Source of the DNA: Pyrrhoderma lamaoense
Taxonomy: Eukaryota; Basidiomycota; Agaricomycetes; Hymenochaetales; Hymenochaetaceae
Assembly (NCBI GenBank): GCA_002794735.1
Contig: NBAZ01000019.1
Location: forward strand, 248,001-312,000
DNA: 64,000 nucleotides
Direction of reading: 5' to 3'
A program made the position numbers and the translations under genes. Of the stretch, positions 1 to 18,376 are shown piece after piece. Under the pieces are notes generated by a model, which saw only the letters and a program-made list of their open reading frames with translations, made no database searches and was not told the origin of the DNA. Position 1 is the stretch's first letter. Every line of letters starts with the position of its first letter.

Positions 1-759
1 ACCGCTCGTGTAATTACTCAGGGTATGCAAACGTGCTAGACTTTTACAGTTCACATTGTCGACTGTAGCCGTCCTTTAGATAGGACGAGCTTGGTAAATA
101 TATTCATTGACGGTGTGCTCGCAGATGACCACATCATTGACGGGGAAGGGGGATCAAATGGAAGGAAGAGCAAGGAAGTAAACCAAAGCTATATTTCTCA
201 TGGCGTGGCCGTCTCTATGGACACTCATCAGAAATACATGTTCACGGCTTCAGGAGCCTTACGAGGCATGTCCTTTGAGCCATTTCTACGCCTACTTTCT
301 TGTCACTAAAAATATGGTATCAAAAATAGGAAAACCATCTAAGTTCTATAATAAAAACTGGATAGAAGATGTCGGTAGCATCATTGTCGAGATATGTCAA
401 GCTGAGATACGCCCAAGATCATTTTCAAATTCACATTCCACGTTTCAAAGTCCAAGCTTCCTTGAACTTGCCAAATCACCTCTGATGGCCAAAGCGAGAA
501 CCAAATATACTCATAGAATCGGGTATGTTGAAAATTGACACGGAGTTTGATATAATTTGAGAAATGTATTCAATGGCACATCTTCAGACTTCAATCGGAA
601 CCGACGAGGCTCGAAGGGTCAAAATACATGGGAATAGGGGATGTTTTTGACAAAAATGACTCCCATAACATTATTATCTTTGAGTTCAAATATCGCCCAA
701 AGCGTTAGTCTTTTCTCTGGGATATTTCTTAATCTGACTCCTTTAACCCTTCGTACGTT
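1..759. other. Stretch without a supported gene
   Basis: I see no recognisable gene here. An ATG-initiated frame of 112 codons runs from 200 to 538 on the plus strand, but its translation shows no domain I know, it has no clear splice partners and it could be a chance frame. Upstream exons of the small gene ending at 1490 may lie in the right part of this stretch. Confidence 0.4.
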
Positions 760-1490
760 TTGATAGACATTCTCGAGGAAAAGGGTATAGTAATATATCA
801 AAATCACAGCTCGACGGAAAGGAAGACAGATATAAAAATAGACGAAGGCTATCAATTTTCTATGATGAAGAAAAATATACGTACCGAAAAATTTGCAGGA
901 TATTCGGCACACAAATTCGAATCACGTAGGGAGAGGCCCACAACGGAATGTATCCCGCATGAAAAAGAACAAGGAACACTGAGTGCCCTTGAATCTCCGA
1001 ATTGGAAAGATGGTAAAGCTCGTAAGCGGGCGTACGAGTCGGAAGAAGAGGAAGAGGATGCTACCAAGGATGTACTGTTACATAATATGCGTCTCCACTT
1101 GAAGGTGGGGTGATACGTTCATCCCTATACTGTCTCTGGATCTCATAGTTGTTTCGCAGCTGCTACAAGGACAGATGGCCATCATCCAAAAGCGCCAGAG
1201 ATATACCACCAGGTCTATCAAAGATACAAGAGAAATGCTCGTCGATCTCGAGGTAAAGCTGAAACTACATTTATATCCTAGAAGATAATCATTTCTCACT
1301 GTACCATCTGGCATTTGCTTATTTGAGATAGTTCTGGCAATGCGTTGCGCACAGTAACCAAAAGGAGCAATTAAAAGTGATGAGGGACATGAGGGAACAA
1401 GAAAAGCTTAAAAGAATTACTTCTGAGCGTCCGAAAGATGCACTGGGGTTTTCAAATCCCCCGAGAAAACGACATCATAGAGAAGCATAG
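760..1490 (+). CDS. Hypothetical charged protein, 5' end uncertain
   Basis: I do not recognise this gene. The 3' half is well supported by splicing logic. An exon ends at 1104, a GT..AG intron covers 1105-1159, an exon of 31 codons covers 1160-1252, a second intron covers 1253-1331, and a last exon of 52 codons plus stop covers 1332-1490, all in phase 0. The spliced C-terminal part is a basic, Gln- and Arg-rich helical segment with repeats such as VMRDMREQEKLKR, ending in PPRKRHHREA, which could act as a nuclear localisation signal. The exon before 1105 has an acidic patch (SEEEEEDATKD). The start is not fixed: a methionine pair lies near 862, and 760 is only the upstream limit of the open frame. 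A nuclear protein is a guess from composition alone. Confidence 0.4.
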
Positions 1491-1853
1491 ATTTTGTCAA
1501 GGACAACCATATATACATATGAGTAGATAGGCTCATAAAAAATAGCCAGTAACTCTGTGAGCATGTTATGTACATGTATATTCGTGTTTCAGTATAGCAT
1601 ATATAGAGAAATATGTTGATTATTGTCAGAATTTTGGGATGTGGCTAATGTATAAATGTGTTCTGACTAATAGATTGGGGTTTAAAACTATTGGTTTGCT
1701 ATTGATTCACGCGTTTATTCGGCTTCCCCCGGGGATAACCGTGCCTTCTTCATGTGTTAAATTATTTCCCCTGCCGAGGCACACTTCAAACGCGGGGTAG
1801 ACAGAAAAGCTCAGCTTGTAGAAGAGGTTCGACACCGTGTCGACGTCAGCACA
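1491..1853. other. Intergenic, upstream of the TMEM135-like gene
   Basis: AT-rich spacer between two plus-strand genes. It presumably holds the 3' end of the first and the promoter of the second. A GC-rich patch with CCCCCGGGG lies near 1726-1734 and a GTCGAC palindrome near 1840. I see no gene or RNA. Confidence 0.5.
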
Positions 1854-4027
1854 ATGAAAACGACCTCGGAATCATATGGGGTACCTCGGATAATGTCAAG
1901 AAATAATGTTATGACGTCTTTTGAGGTACGTTGTTAATAGAGTTGAAAAAGACAAGTTAGTATTGTCATATTGACGCGTGAATATATAAAACTTAAGAAC
2001 TTGGTTGTTCTTGCAAACTATCGCGAAACACTGCGAGATGCTCGAAAAATGGTATGGCGAGATAGGGGAGAGCCTACAGTCAAACTACATACATTAGAAG
2101 AATGCTTTCTCCATGCCGCACGAGGAGGAGTTCGTGAGTTTTTGTGCTTAGCGTTAACAGGGGAATAATAGATAGAATTAATTTCCATGCTAGGTGCCGG
2201 TGCGATGGGATTCACGTTAAGATCTGGATTCAACTTGTTTGTTTTATTGTTTAGAATATGGAAGATGCCCAAGTAAGATGATACTTGGCATTGAGTGAAT
2301 GCAGAATACTAACACGGCTATAATGTAGACATTTCCGATTTTCTCTAATTAGACATGCACTGTTTGGTGAAGATTCGTTTAGATTCGCAGCTATGCTAGG
2401 TAATAAGACTATACACTCATATCTCTGTGCTTAATTCACCTTCTTGATACTCAGGAACATTTGCTGCATTATACAAGTTTGTTCTCAACTCCCTCCCAAT
2501 CCTTTTCCCTCCAAATCCACGTTCAACCTTTTCTCCTGATACCCCTGAAACCCCTTATGACGAACTACCTGTGACTATGGCCCCAACCGCCTCTGAGAGG
2601 CGTCGTGGTAGATTATCATTCCGAGCTCAAGTACATGAAGAGTTTATGCGTAAGCAAAGCCGACGGTGGTATGCAATAGTAGCCGGTGCTATTGCAGGAG
2701 GACTTGGAGTTCTTTTCGAAAAGAAAGGACGCCGAGTCACAATTGCCCAACAATTATTCGTGCGTGGACTACAGGGCTCATATAATGCACTTAGCTCTCG
2801 ATACAAATTCAAAATACCTCATGGGGAAGCCCTCGTATTTGCCCTATCATGCGGTCAAATTATGTATGCTACCTTACTTAGACCTGACACCTTACCTTCG
2901 TCTTATAATCAATGGTAAGGGACTATCTATAGATAGTAAGCTTTGAAGCTTATACATGTTTGATTTTAAAAGGATTCATACCGCATCCATGGTCCCGGAA
3001 CCAGCCATACGCATGAATCAAACACTGGTTCGCGAGGGATCTTTCAACATTGATGATATGAAAGCGCTGATGAGCTTGCCCTTCGTAACTCCGAAAAATA
3101 GGGCTATGCTAGAAGAAAGACTCGTTGCTGCTCAAGCGTGTGCTAACTTCGGTCCGCACTATGCTAGCTGTGATATAATTCATCCCTGGCTTGATTCATG
3201 TATCATAGTATCCCTTGAGCGAACCCTTCAGGTAGCTCGTTGGATGCTCCCGGTATACGGAGCACTTCATCTTGTTCCCGCGGTGTTATTCAAATGGAAA
3301 GTTTTTGTCCAGAATCCCTGGCATGTTCTTGCCCGCGCAGCACTTGGAACCGCTCGGAGCTCTGCCTTTCTGGGAGTTTTCGTTACTATCTATCAGTGTA
3401 CGTTTCATATCCGTAGTTGAAGCCACTTATGGTCTTCTCCGCAGCATTCCAGAGCTTTTCTCTTCCATTACGATCAATCTTGCTGATACTAAAACTTTTG
3501 AAATCTTTCGATATTAGCCTTCTTATGCCTTACAAATAACTTGTTCAAGCTTCTATCATATCCGGATAGTCCCTTACCTTTGAAGCTGACTAATGAATGG
3601 GCGAAACTGTTATACACCAACCACAAGCCCATCTACTACATCGGTGGACTTCTTAGCGGGTTTTCGCTATTCGTGGAAGAGAAGCGAAGACGCGGTGAAC
3701 TCGCAATGTACGTACTTCCGAAGGGCCTTGAAAGCGCATGGGTCATGGCACGCGGTAAGGGACTTGTCTTTAGGACGGGGCAATATGGAGAGGCACTTGT
3801 AAGTTATTCCGCTTCCCGATGTTCTATTTCCTCGGATTTAGTATTTTATCCTGAACAAAAAAACTAGTTATGTGCTATTGGAATGGGTCTTGTCATGAAC
3901 ACGTATCAGGTAATGTTTTTCCGGTTTGATCAAAACGGTGTGAAACTGACATCAGCGGTAGAACGACCCTCAGCATTTGTCAGGCCTCGTTAGACGAATT
4001 ATTTACCAATTTATTGGTCCCAACTGA
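1854..4027 (+). CDS. TMEM135-like multi-pass membrane protein
   Basis: The product resembles fungal TMEM135-like proteins, a Tim17-related family that in animals is linked to peroxisomes and mitochondrial dynamics. The fungal function is not settled. Exons I can join: 1854-1925, from 1998 to a donor near 2131, a third ending in KMPK, one with HALFGEDSFRFAAML, a long exon to about 2917, one ending at 3397, then 3518-3798, 3868-3909 and 3962-4027. Family hallmarks are HAARGGVR near the start, GRRVTIAQQLFVRGLQ, NPWHVLARAALGTARSSA, VEEKRRRGELAMYVLPKGLE and the C-terminal NDPQHLSGLVRRIIYQFIG. The intron 3398-3517 is needed to give YQSFLCLTNNLFK. Glycine-rich hydrophobic segments such as IVAGAIAGGLGVLF are probable membrane spans. 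All joints keep frame. The start ATG at 1854 is chosen because its exon splices in phase into NLVVLANYRETL. It is convergent with CHS5. Confidence 0.8.
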
Positions 4028-4293
4028 GCACCAACTAGACTCTGGCTACTGTGTTTTTATTGTTTCTTTAGCTACCCCCTTTCTCTTTCATATGTTATAT
4101 ATGTATCATATATTGCATGAGTACATCATATATTATATCGGCACTGCCATACTCTAAACGAGTCCTAAGGTCAAAGGGGGTATACTGATAAATAAAAATC
4201 GGTGCATAGGCGGGATAACAAATTCAAATATTGCAGAAACACTATACTGATAACAAAAGAGAGGAAAAAAGAAAAAGAAGTGGCGATGATAAA
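4028..4293. other. Convergent intergenic spacer
   Basis: AT-rich 3' ends of the TMEM135-like gene (+) and CHS5 (-). Alternating TATA and ATAT stretches near 4090-4140 are compatible with polyadenylation signals. No gene is seen. Confidence 0.5.
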
Positions 4294-5975
4294 CTAATTG
4301 AGAGAAATTTCCTCTGTTGCGCCTATATCATCATCGATATTATCATGTAGTGTGCTAATCCGTTCTGACTCCTTCTCGACTGGATCTGGAGGGGGCACCT
4401 CCATCGGGGCGGCTGACATTGGTGGCTCTTCATCTTGAGTTGAGTTGTGCGTCTTCTCATCAGCGCCTCCTTCATCATCAGCACTAGTTTCATCATTATT
4501 GTCATCTGATTTATTATCATGAGCATTTGGAAGTGGGGGAACAGGAGGAACAGGTTCTTGAGTGGGCGGAGGGAACTTAAAATTTTTGTCCATCGTACCA
4601 GTACGCGTGTGCCTATCTTTCTCTTTGTCCGAGTTTGTTGGAGAAGATAATTCGCTTTTTGTTTTCGGAGATCCTTTGGACCCACTAGAACGTAAGTCTG
4701 CATCTTCAGTACTTTCGGACACCGGCGGAAGTCCGTCAGCCCTTGTTTTCCCAGATTCGGGAGGCGACTGGTTGACGAACGAAGATGAAGCATTCTCGGT
4801 TGGGCCCGATCGGCGCGGTGCTGGCATCGATGCACGGTTTCCAGGTCCACCACCACTTGCTGGGGGACTGGAAGCGCTATGGGTAGGCGACCGTTGAAGT
4901 GAGACCTGTGACATAGACTGGGGCCGTTGGAAGGGGGCGGAATTTAGGGGAGCATTTGGTGTGGCTCCAAGGTAGAATTGAGCTATAGGCACCATTCTAA
5001 GCAAAGGGAACTGTTAAGAATGGGTACCATACTCAGTGATATTGTATGACGTACTTTCGTTCTGAATGACATGCGAGAATCCATTGTGGCTGAACAATGG
5101 GAATACTCAATTGTAGTGCGCGTTGATATTCAACGCCTGGTCCACTGCCCGCCGCGTACCTTCACCAGCGGGAGTAGTGCATACAAAGTGAGTAGTATCT
5201 ATTTGTATTTTGTCACTCCACCGAGCTCGCATCTCATGCAGCGCTTGTTTTGAGTCCTCAAGAAGAACCTTGTCATGTACAGTTCCAAAACATACACTAA
5301 TACCTGATGTATCTGCCATAGTATGTGTATGAACACGAACAACATTAGATGGGAAAATGCCAGCAGTTGTGCGCAGGACAAGCTGGAATGTGTAATCCGT
5401 GTTTAGTTCCAATCCGGAGAGCTTTGTGGAAGTGTTATGTAGAGGCTGTGGAATAGCGGCTAGACGCTGCCCATTGCGATAAATATCCAGAGAGCGGAGC
5501 TTCGCAGTCGCTAAGTGCAGCGCAGGCCATTCAAGTGTAACAGAAGTTTGAGTAACGTTCCGAACCTGAAAAGGGAGTAAAGTTAGATGATGAGACGATT
5601 TTTAACTGTAGTTGTAACTGACTTCAAGTTTCGGAGCCTGAGGTGTGTCAATTCCAAAAGTATCGTAAATTTCTTTCTGCAAGTCCCAAAATTCTTGGTC
5701 TCGTCGCTTTTCTTCGGCATGATTACGGTGAACCGTGATGTTTACTATTGAGCCAGCTGTCGCTCCGGGTGGCAAGAGAATTGACGGGAACTCGATAAGA
5801 TGGGCCCTCTCGCCAAGTAGAATCTAAAAGCTCGAATAGCTCGAATCAGCTATATTCCATGTCTTTTTTGTGAATATGCTTTCTTACCGCCATACCGCAT
5901 CTGTGCATGAATTAGCTTCGTTCCAAGTACAAACACAATACCGTGGTACTAACCTAGCTTCCCAACCGTAAACAT
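4294..5975 (-). CDS. CHS5: Exomer subunit Chs5 (FN3-BRCT)
   Basis: Chs5 forms the core of exomer, the trans-Golgi coat that sends chitin synthase III and other cargo to the plasma membrane. Read 5' to 3' on the minus strand: an N-terminal exomer segment (MFTVGKL, then GMAILLGERAHLIEFPSILL); an FN3 domain (VTLEWPALHLATAKLRSLDI to LNTDYTFQLVLRTTAGIF); a BRCT domain from ISVCFGTVHDKVLLEDSKQA to IPIVQPQWILACHSERK; then a long Pro/Ser-rich acidic tail ending at 4294. The introns near 5583-5637 and 4996-5055 join in frame. The joint between the first two exons gives K-L-D-A followed by GMAILL only if one base is added at the GG at 5895-5896 (plus-strand CC), so the sequence looks one base short there. 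The first ATG upstream of TVGKL (5975) is used as start; an extra upstream exon is possible. The gene is divergent from RPS12. Confidence 0.88.
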
Positions 5976-6347
5976 AAGGCTTTCTGAGACTTTGCCATTC
6001 TATACAAGCAGGAAATTAATCAAATTTGTAGTATTACTGGTGCATGCACTTTCAGATTTAACAATGTCACTGTTGGTGAATCTAGTATTGATTTATGTGA
6101 CGTGACCGACGCGACTGACGTCGATCACACATACGTGGAGCGTTCATCATGTGACCATGGGAGTTGAACTAAATTTGCGCACGGACCATAGACAAATATT
6201 TCGGATTCGATCTGGTAATTTGTTTCTTTACATCAACGATAGCGGAAGAAGACATCTCACCTTCGTTTTATTTTCATAAACATAATACTCAAAGTCAGTA
6301 TGACCCCTTGGTCTCTATTACTACTTCTGACCTGTTTATTCTTCAGG
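5976..6347. promoter_or_regulatory. Divergent promoter region CHS5/RPS12
   Basis: This 370-bp spacer separates the CHS5 and RPS12 start codons and must hold both promoters. Near 6097-6160 it contains several TGACG/CGTCA-like motifs (gtgacgtgaccgacgcgactgacgtcg), which resemble bZIP/CRE half sites. A GTCAGT donor at 6294 and TTCAG acceptor ending at 6346 suggest a 5'-UTR intron directly before the RPS12 ATG. These are sequence impressions only. Confidence 0.4.
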
Positions 6348-6848
6348 ATGTCTGACGCTGGAGATGAAATCAATGTTGAAGCCCCGGTCGCAGAGGTTGA
6401 GGTTTCTGAAGCCCCTAAGGGAAAACTCACCGTTGAAGAAGCTCTTCAGGTGAGTGTAAGTACTCCATATAAATGGCTTGGATTCTTATACTAGCACCAC
6501 GTCTCCTAGCAAGTTCTGAAGAACGCTCTCGTCCATGATGGTCTTGCCCGTGGGCTCCGTGAATGTGCTAAGGCTCTCGACAAGCGTCAGGCCCACCTTT
6601 GCGTTCTTGTTGAATCATGCACTGAAGCCGAGTATCTTAAGCTTATTGAGGCTCTTTGCGCTGAACACAAAATCAACCTAATTAAAGTCGGTGATGCCAA
6701 GGTTCTTGGTACTTGGGCTGGTCTTTGCAAGATTGACCGTGAGGGGAACCCTCGCAAGATCGTTGGTTGCTCTTGCGTCGTCGTAAAAGATTACGGTGTC
6801 GAGAGTGAAGGACTGAATGTACTCCTCGACTACTTTAAGAACCGATGA
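6348..6848 (+). CDS. RPS12: 40S ribosomal protein S12 (eS12)
   Basis: Small-subunit ribosomal protein of the 40S beak. Two exons, 6348-6449 and 6510-6848, joined across a GT..AG intron, give 146 residues, the normal family length. The core is unmistakable: [60 protein letters not shown] and the C-terminal [12 protein letters not shown]. The acidic N-terminal extension ([13 protein letters not shown]) is also usual in fungi. I use the ATG at 6348 rather than the earlier in-frame codon at 6300, because the bases before it look like a 5'-UTR intron ending in TTCAG and the family starts with MSD. It is divergent from CHS5. No frame problem is seen. Confidence 0.95.
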
Positions 6849-7509
6849 GTATGTTATCTTTTTTTTTCCTAAGGCGTCCCGGCTCTTTTATTTCTTTCTT
6901 GAGATGACAAAAGGACTCCCTCAACGGAAAGAAGATGTTTCTTCTTTTTGAAGATAAAAGTCTATCCGGAATCATTATTTTGATCTGATCTGTCATTCTG
7001 CATCTATGTTAGTTCTTGGAATTTCAACTGACATATTTTTCAGTTTTTAAAAAAACTTGTAGCCTTAGGTACGATTCAGTACGAAATATGTAGCATCCTG
7101 TTTAGTGTAGTCTGTTCATGTTTGAATATGAGCAAAGCTGTACCAAAATTTCTGAGATACATTGAAAGATAAGCAAATCTCATGAAAATTGACAACGATA
7201 GCGGACTCTTCTTTATAATATTAATCTTTCCTAAATAAATTTTATAACGATAGTTTATCTAACCGGACACATCCATGACGGGCAATATCAAGATCAGCAT
7301 GTATGCATGCTGCTTATAGCATATAATATATAGTCTAAGTTCTGCTAAACTGCCTTTTTGAGAGGTAATAGAGCAACGCTCTATTACAAAATAGGCAATT
7401 AGACCACACATGTGCTATGATTCTGGACGCCTGTGTAACGCGTCGGTCACATACCCATTTAAACGCGTCTGCAAAGGCTCAGTTCTAGGTACTGAGCAGA
7501 CAACAAAAT
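6849..7509. other. Intergenic RPS12-SMC5
   Basis: AT-rich spacer holding the RPS12 3' end and SMC5 promoter. Apart from the inverted repeat at 7350-7397, annotated separately, and a GCATGTATGCATGC motif near 7298, I see nothing gene-like. Confidence 0.5.
7350..7397. repeat. Fold-back inverted repeat
   Basis: A perfect 10-bp inverted repeat, GTAATAGAGC / GCTCTATTAC (7365-7374 and 7378-7387), is separated by only AAC. Outside it the arms continue imperfectly (TGCCTTTTTG on the left, CAAAATAGGCA on the right), so the whole 48 bp can fold into one hairpin with a small bulge. It lies about 120 bp upstream of the SMC5 start codon. It could be a short foldback or MITE remnant, or a structured leader if transcription starts upstream. 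Function is unknown. Confidence 0.5.
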
Positions 7510-12210
<4,701 letters not shown>

Positions 12211-12352
12211 GTCCTCCTCTCCCGACAAACACCAATTTTCCAAGATCTTTTGTCTCCTTAGTAGTGTATTTTCTATATTTTTTTTTAATTATCTGTTATC
12301 AAATAGGCATCTTAGATGATATCCAGTCAATTACGATGTAAGCTACATATAT

Positions 12353-13592
12353 CTATAATTGTACTAAATTCATTATTTCTTTCAAATCTTTTCGCCGTTG
12401 TTTAGCAGAGGAGATGCAGTGTGATAAAGTTGATTGACCCCCAATTGTATTCGGCCCTGTTTGTAAGACGGATAATAGATCTCCATTTTCATCAACACTT
12501 ATGGTAAGAGATGCATCAAGTAACGGTTCTTCAAAGGAAGTCGGATCTGGGAGAATATGTGCTCTACAATATGAAATTCAGCATATTGCATTGGAAATTG
12601 CGTATGGTACGTACGAATCGAAAATACCAAAGGAAAAGGAAAGCGGAAGACGTTTCATTTGCAAGGGAAGCATTTCCTTTCGAGTGCATAATGTTAGCTT
12701 TAGGTCTTCATCATATCGTGCTTTTGGAAGACGTGCTGCATGTTTTGGTGTACAGATATTTAGTATATAAAACATCTTCAAGAGATAGGTTAACTAACTG
12801 TTCTTTAGTGCTGAAGTCATTGCAAGTAAGGCTGCATCAAAAACGTTCCCATCGTAATTGATGCATGTCGCATCAATATAAAGAACCCAAGCCGCTCGGC
12901 CTGGTTGTATGCATAACGAGGTTAGAGGGATGGTATCAGAGCTAATAACAATAAATATCAACAACAGCACAGCAAAACGTAACGATGTGCCTTAAGCTTA
13001 CGAAATAAGAGCTTCGTATAAACGTTCTGACAAGACCTGTGCTTCGTCCATAGGTGGCCCTGGTTTGAATTTTGGTGAACAAATTGCGGGAAGATCCAAA
13101 TTCGGAACTAGTCGTTTTCAAGTTTAAATTGATTAAGAAGATAGAACAGAGTAAGCCACAGTTGCTTCACATAACGTCAGCTATAGCCTAAGAGAAATGG
13201 TGTCGTACCGAGAAACCCGGCATTCGGAGTGTCAAGGTCTGGTTCAGCGATTTCAGCCTTGACGCCGCATATAATTGTTGTCTCCCCGATTCGTACCAAG
13301 GATGAGCCATCTGCTGTGGTAATGGAACCTTATTGCACATAGAAAAATACATGTTTGCACAACATTACACGCCTTTAGTTCGTTGGCATCTTGCAATTTC
13401 GAGGTTAAAGAAGGAAACGAGGAGCTCACCTACGTTGACACTGGCGTCGCGCCAGTCGCCTATTTCTCTCCCGTCCGGACGGAACCCTTCATTCAAGAAA
13501 CGCTCGAGGTAGGCACGGGGATGGAGCCGACGGAATGTTTCAGCTTGTAAATCAATATCTTGAACCTTTGAAGTAGATGCAGCGGCAGACAT
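12353..13592 (-). CDS. RRP43: Exosome core subunit Rrp43 (EXOSC8)
   Basis: RNase PH-fold subunit of the nine-subunit RNA exosome ring, structural rather than catalytic, acting in nuclear and cytoplasmic 3'-5' RNA decay and rRNA maturation. The minus-strand reading gives RAYLERFLNEGFRPDGREIG, then SITTADGSSLVRIGETTIIC, VPNLDLPAICSPKFKPGPPM, AAWVLYIDATCINYDGNVFD, DPTSFEEPLLDASLTISVDE and GGQSTLSHCISSAKQRRKDL. Six or seven exons join in frame. The ILPDPTSFEE joint uses the acceptor ending TTGTAG near 12,560. RPDGRE and NYDG followed by A/C/T-rich helices are typical of EXOSC8 rather than EXOSC7. Start ATG at 13592, stop at 12353. It is divergent from the BTB gene at 14301. Confidence 0.93.
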
Positions 13593-14300
13593 CCTTGGTT
13601 TACTTGTGTTTTTGGGTTAACAGTAAAATGTGATTTTACTACAACTAGAATTGATTAATTTACATATAGAGGATGATGTAATCGAAATTCTAATCTTCAT
13701 GTCACACTGCTAATGTCACATCTACTCAGCTCTTTCTCTCCAGTGGATATTTCTGGTACACTCTGTCACGCTGTGATGTGTATGAGTTACATTTAAGCTG
13801 TGACGTGCAGCTAGCCGCGGCCATATTCTGACTTGTCTGCGCTAAATTTATATACCTTACAAGTACGCCACAATTAACTACGAGATCAATCAGTCCAGAT
13901 CTGGTTTCTTTTGTTCATCCACTTTACAAGCCCCCGGATCGCTTATCTCCGTTGCGAATGAGTTTGCCATGAGGATATTTTAACGAACGGGTTTACATGC
14001 AACTGCCAGCTACCTATAACTAGAAATGCTTACCTATAATAATCACTGAATCTCTTGTATCTGTCTTAGCCCGTAAGAAGATGATCATGAAATGCTGTCT
14101 GTGTTGGCCTATAGGCTAGGGGTGGTCCCCTTAACCGAATTGAGAACATATTGTACCGTATTTGAATCGAGACCGGGGGACTAGAATGGATGACTATATG
14201 GACTTGAGACTTAAAGGAGCCGGGATTCATAATCCAATTCTGATCCCAGTTCAGCCCACCAGGTCTCTCACAGAAACTACTAGCTAACATCTCCTACGAC
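13593..14300. other. Divergent intergenic RRP43-BTB
   Basis: Promoter-bearing spacer between two divergent genes. It contains repeated TGTCACA/GTGACG motifs around 13,700-13,810 but no supported gene. The open minus-strand frame at 14066-14290 ends 11 bp before the BTB start and shows no domain. Confidence 0.45.
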
Positions 14301-15113
14301 ATGGGAGGACCTCTCGTCTGTTTCCCAGCTGACACGGATATAGTACTCAAATCCAGTGACAATGTACACTTCAATGCATACCGAAGGATATTGATAGAGG
14401 CATCACCCTTTTTCAGTGATATGTTCTCATTGCCACAAGGGGACGATGCATCGACACCAGTAATCCCATTTTCAGAGCCAGGACCAGTTCTGTCTGATCT
14501 CCTGCAGCTAATTTACCCTGGGGAAGATCCTATAATTGATAGTCTGGATAGGCTGTCCATCGTATTGGAAGCCGCTCTCAAGTATGATTTAGGCCGAGCT
14601 ACACATACATTACGCCGCTTGTTGGTATCTCGGGAGTTTCTAGAGAAGGAACCAACGAGAGTATATGCTATCGCAAGTCGCTATGAGTTGGAAGAAGAAG
14701 CTCGCATTGCTTCATCGCATACCCTCCGCGTTAATGTCCTTGATTGCCCACTCTCAGAGGATCTGAAACACATAACTGCGTGGTCATATCATCGTCTACT
14801 CCTCCTTCACCGACGTCGTAGCGAAGAGGCACTTAAAGTCCTAGAAAGCGTCTCACTCGGAGAAGTGAACTGTGTGCAGTGTAATGGAATCCACTATGGT
14901 GCACTCTCTCCACCACGTTGGTGGACTGATTTTGTCCGCCGGGCGAGCGAAGAGCTCCGTATTCGGCCAATATCTGATGTTATATTCTCTATGCCCTTCC
15001 TTGCGGGATCAGCGGATACTGGCTGTGCTAAATGTGCACTCTCTATACTCGAGTCTCACAATTTCCTGGAGCAGTTGAAGAGACGGATTGATGACATACC
15101 GTCGACTATCTAG
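14301..15113 (+). CDS. BTB/POZ domain protein
   Basis: Intronless frame of 270 codons. Residues 10-110 form a BTB/POZ fold: DTDIVLKSSDNVHFNAYRRI, the usual EASPFFSDMFSLPQ core, then IPFSEPGPVLSDLLQLIYPG and ALKYDLGRATHTLRRLL. The middle is helical. The C-terminal third carries two CxxC pairs, CVQC near residue 192 and CAKC near 244, separated by a Trp-rich PPRWWTDFV segment, so it may bind a metal. Proteins of this build form large families in Agaricomycetes; their partners are mostly unknown, though BTB proteins often serve as cullin-3 adaptors or oligomerisation modules. The lack of introns sets it apart from its neighbours and fits a recently expanded family. Direct evidence for a role is absent. 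Confidence 0.8.
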   Translation: MGGPLVCFPADTDIVLKSSDNVHFNAYRRILIEASPFFSDMFSLPQGDDASTPVIPFSEPGPVLSDLLQLIYPGEDPIIDSLDRLSIVLEAALKYDLGRATHTLRRLLVSREFLEKEPTRVYAIASRYELEEEARIASSHTLRVNVLDCPLSEDLKHITAWSYHRLLLLHRRRSEEALKVLESVSLGEVNCVQCNGIHYGALSPPRWWTDFVRRASEELRIRPISDVIFSMPFLAGSADTGCAKCALSILESHNFLEQLKRRIDDIPSTI

Positions 15114-15758
15114 TTTATGACCTCATGACTATACAGTGTATCTCGCACATCTGTTTCATGCATCTGGTTTTTTCTTCTTTTCTCACAATCTTCTTTTTGA
15201 ATTCGTGCCATTACTTTACAATGTATTTTTATGTGTTTTGTATATATCAATGTTTTGTTTGGAGTGGCCTGACAATCATATGCATATATAATAATATATG
15301 CAATAGTCATTATAGTGCATGTATTGTTAATGTGGATTGATTACTAAGCAAATATAGTTACTGAACTTAAAACAAACGGAAGTCAAGCGTTCTTCGTATA
15401 CCAGCTAATTAGAGAATAATAGGTATCGAGGGTTTTCTGGCTCGACGTATTTACAATCTTGACTAGAAACGTAAAAACCAAAGTATTATTGGTGCAACCA
15501 TCACGGCTATTTATCTTACGGATGTTGACGGAACCATCGTCCAGACTCCCGAAACCGGGGAGATCAGTTAAATTAGAAGAAATGGTACCACCTTCCGAAA
15601 AACATCTCATTTCGTAAATTCAGTCGTGGATTATGGATATATATCGAGAAAAGTAAAAAATCTACTTCTGTCTTCGTGTCTTTTTTCTTCCTACTCAGTC
15701 TGGGCTACCTTTGGATTTGGAAGAGAGAGAAAGCTCTCTCTAGTTGAACTTCCTCAAG
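15114..15758. other. Intergenic BTB-ERG11
   Basis: AT-rich spacer between two plus-strand genes. Short hydrophobic frames on both strands between 15110 and 15610 overlap each other, lack splice support and look like chance. A CT-rich stretch just before 15759 fits the ERG11 promoter or leader. Confidence 0.45.
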
Positions 15759-18000
<2,242 letters not shown>

Positions 18001-18376
18001 TTCCACTAGTACTAGTATTATAAAGCCGTATTCTCTTCTCGCTTGAGTTATCAATGTTTAGTTAACTGTGTCTATTATAACTTCATGTACCTACTGTATG
18101 ATACAGTTAGTAATGGAATGGGATTTTTCTTCTCTGAGATCTTATAACAGACATCGATTAAACTGATAGTATTATTTATTCATACAACTATTGCTAGTGC
18201 GTTGATTACATTTAACTCCGAGATGTGCCTGTGGATCGGATTTCAGATTTCTCTATATGAGATCTGACATGGTCACTTAATACCTAAGTTCAATGTAGTC
18301 ACGGGTAGCTATTCAATGGCTTGGCTAAGAGATTCTTCAAGGTATAAAAGGGCATGGAGTAATGGGAAAAGGTGTA

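Noticed and set aside
15110..15610. Several short hydrophobic ORFs on both strands
   Set aside because: AT-rich spacer with overlapping frames; no ATG-plus-splice support.
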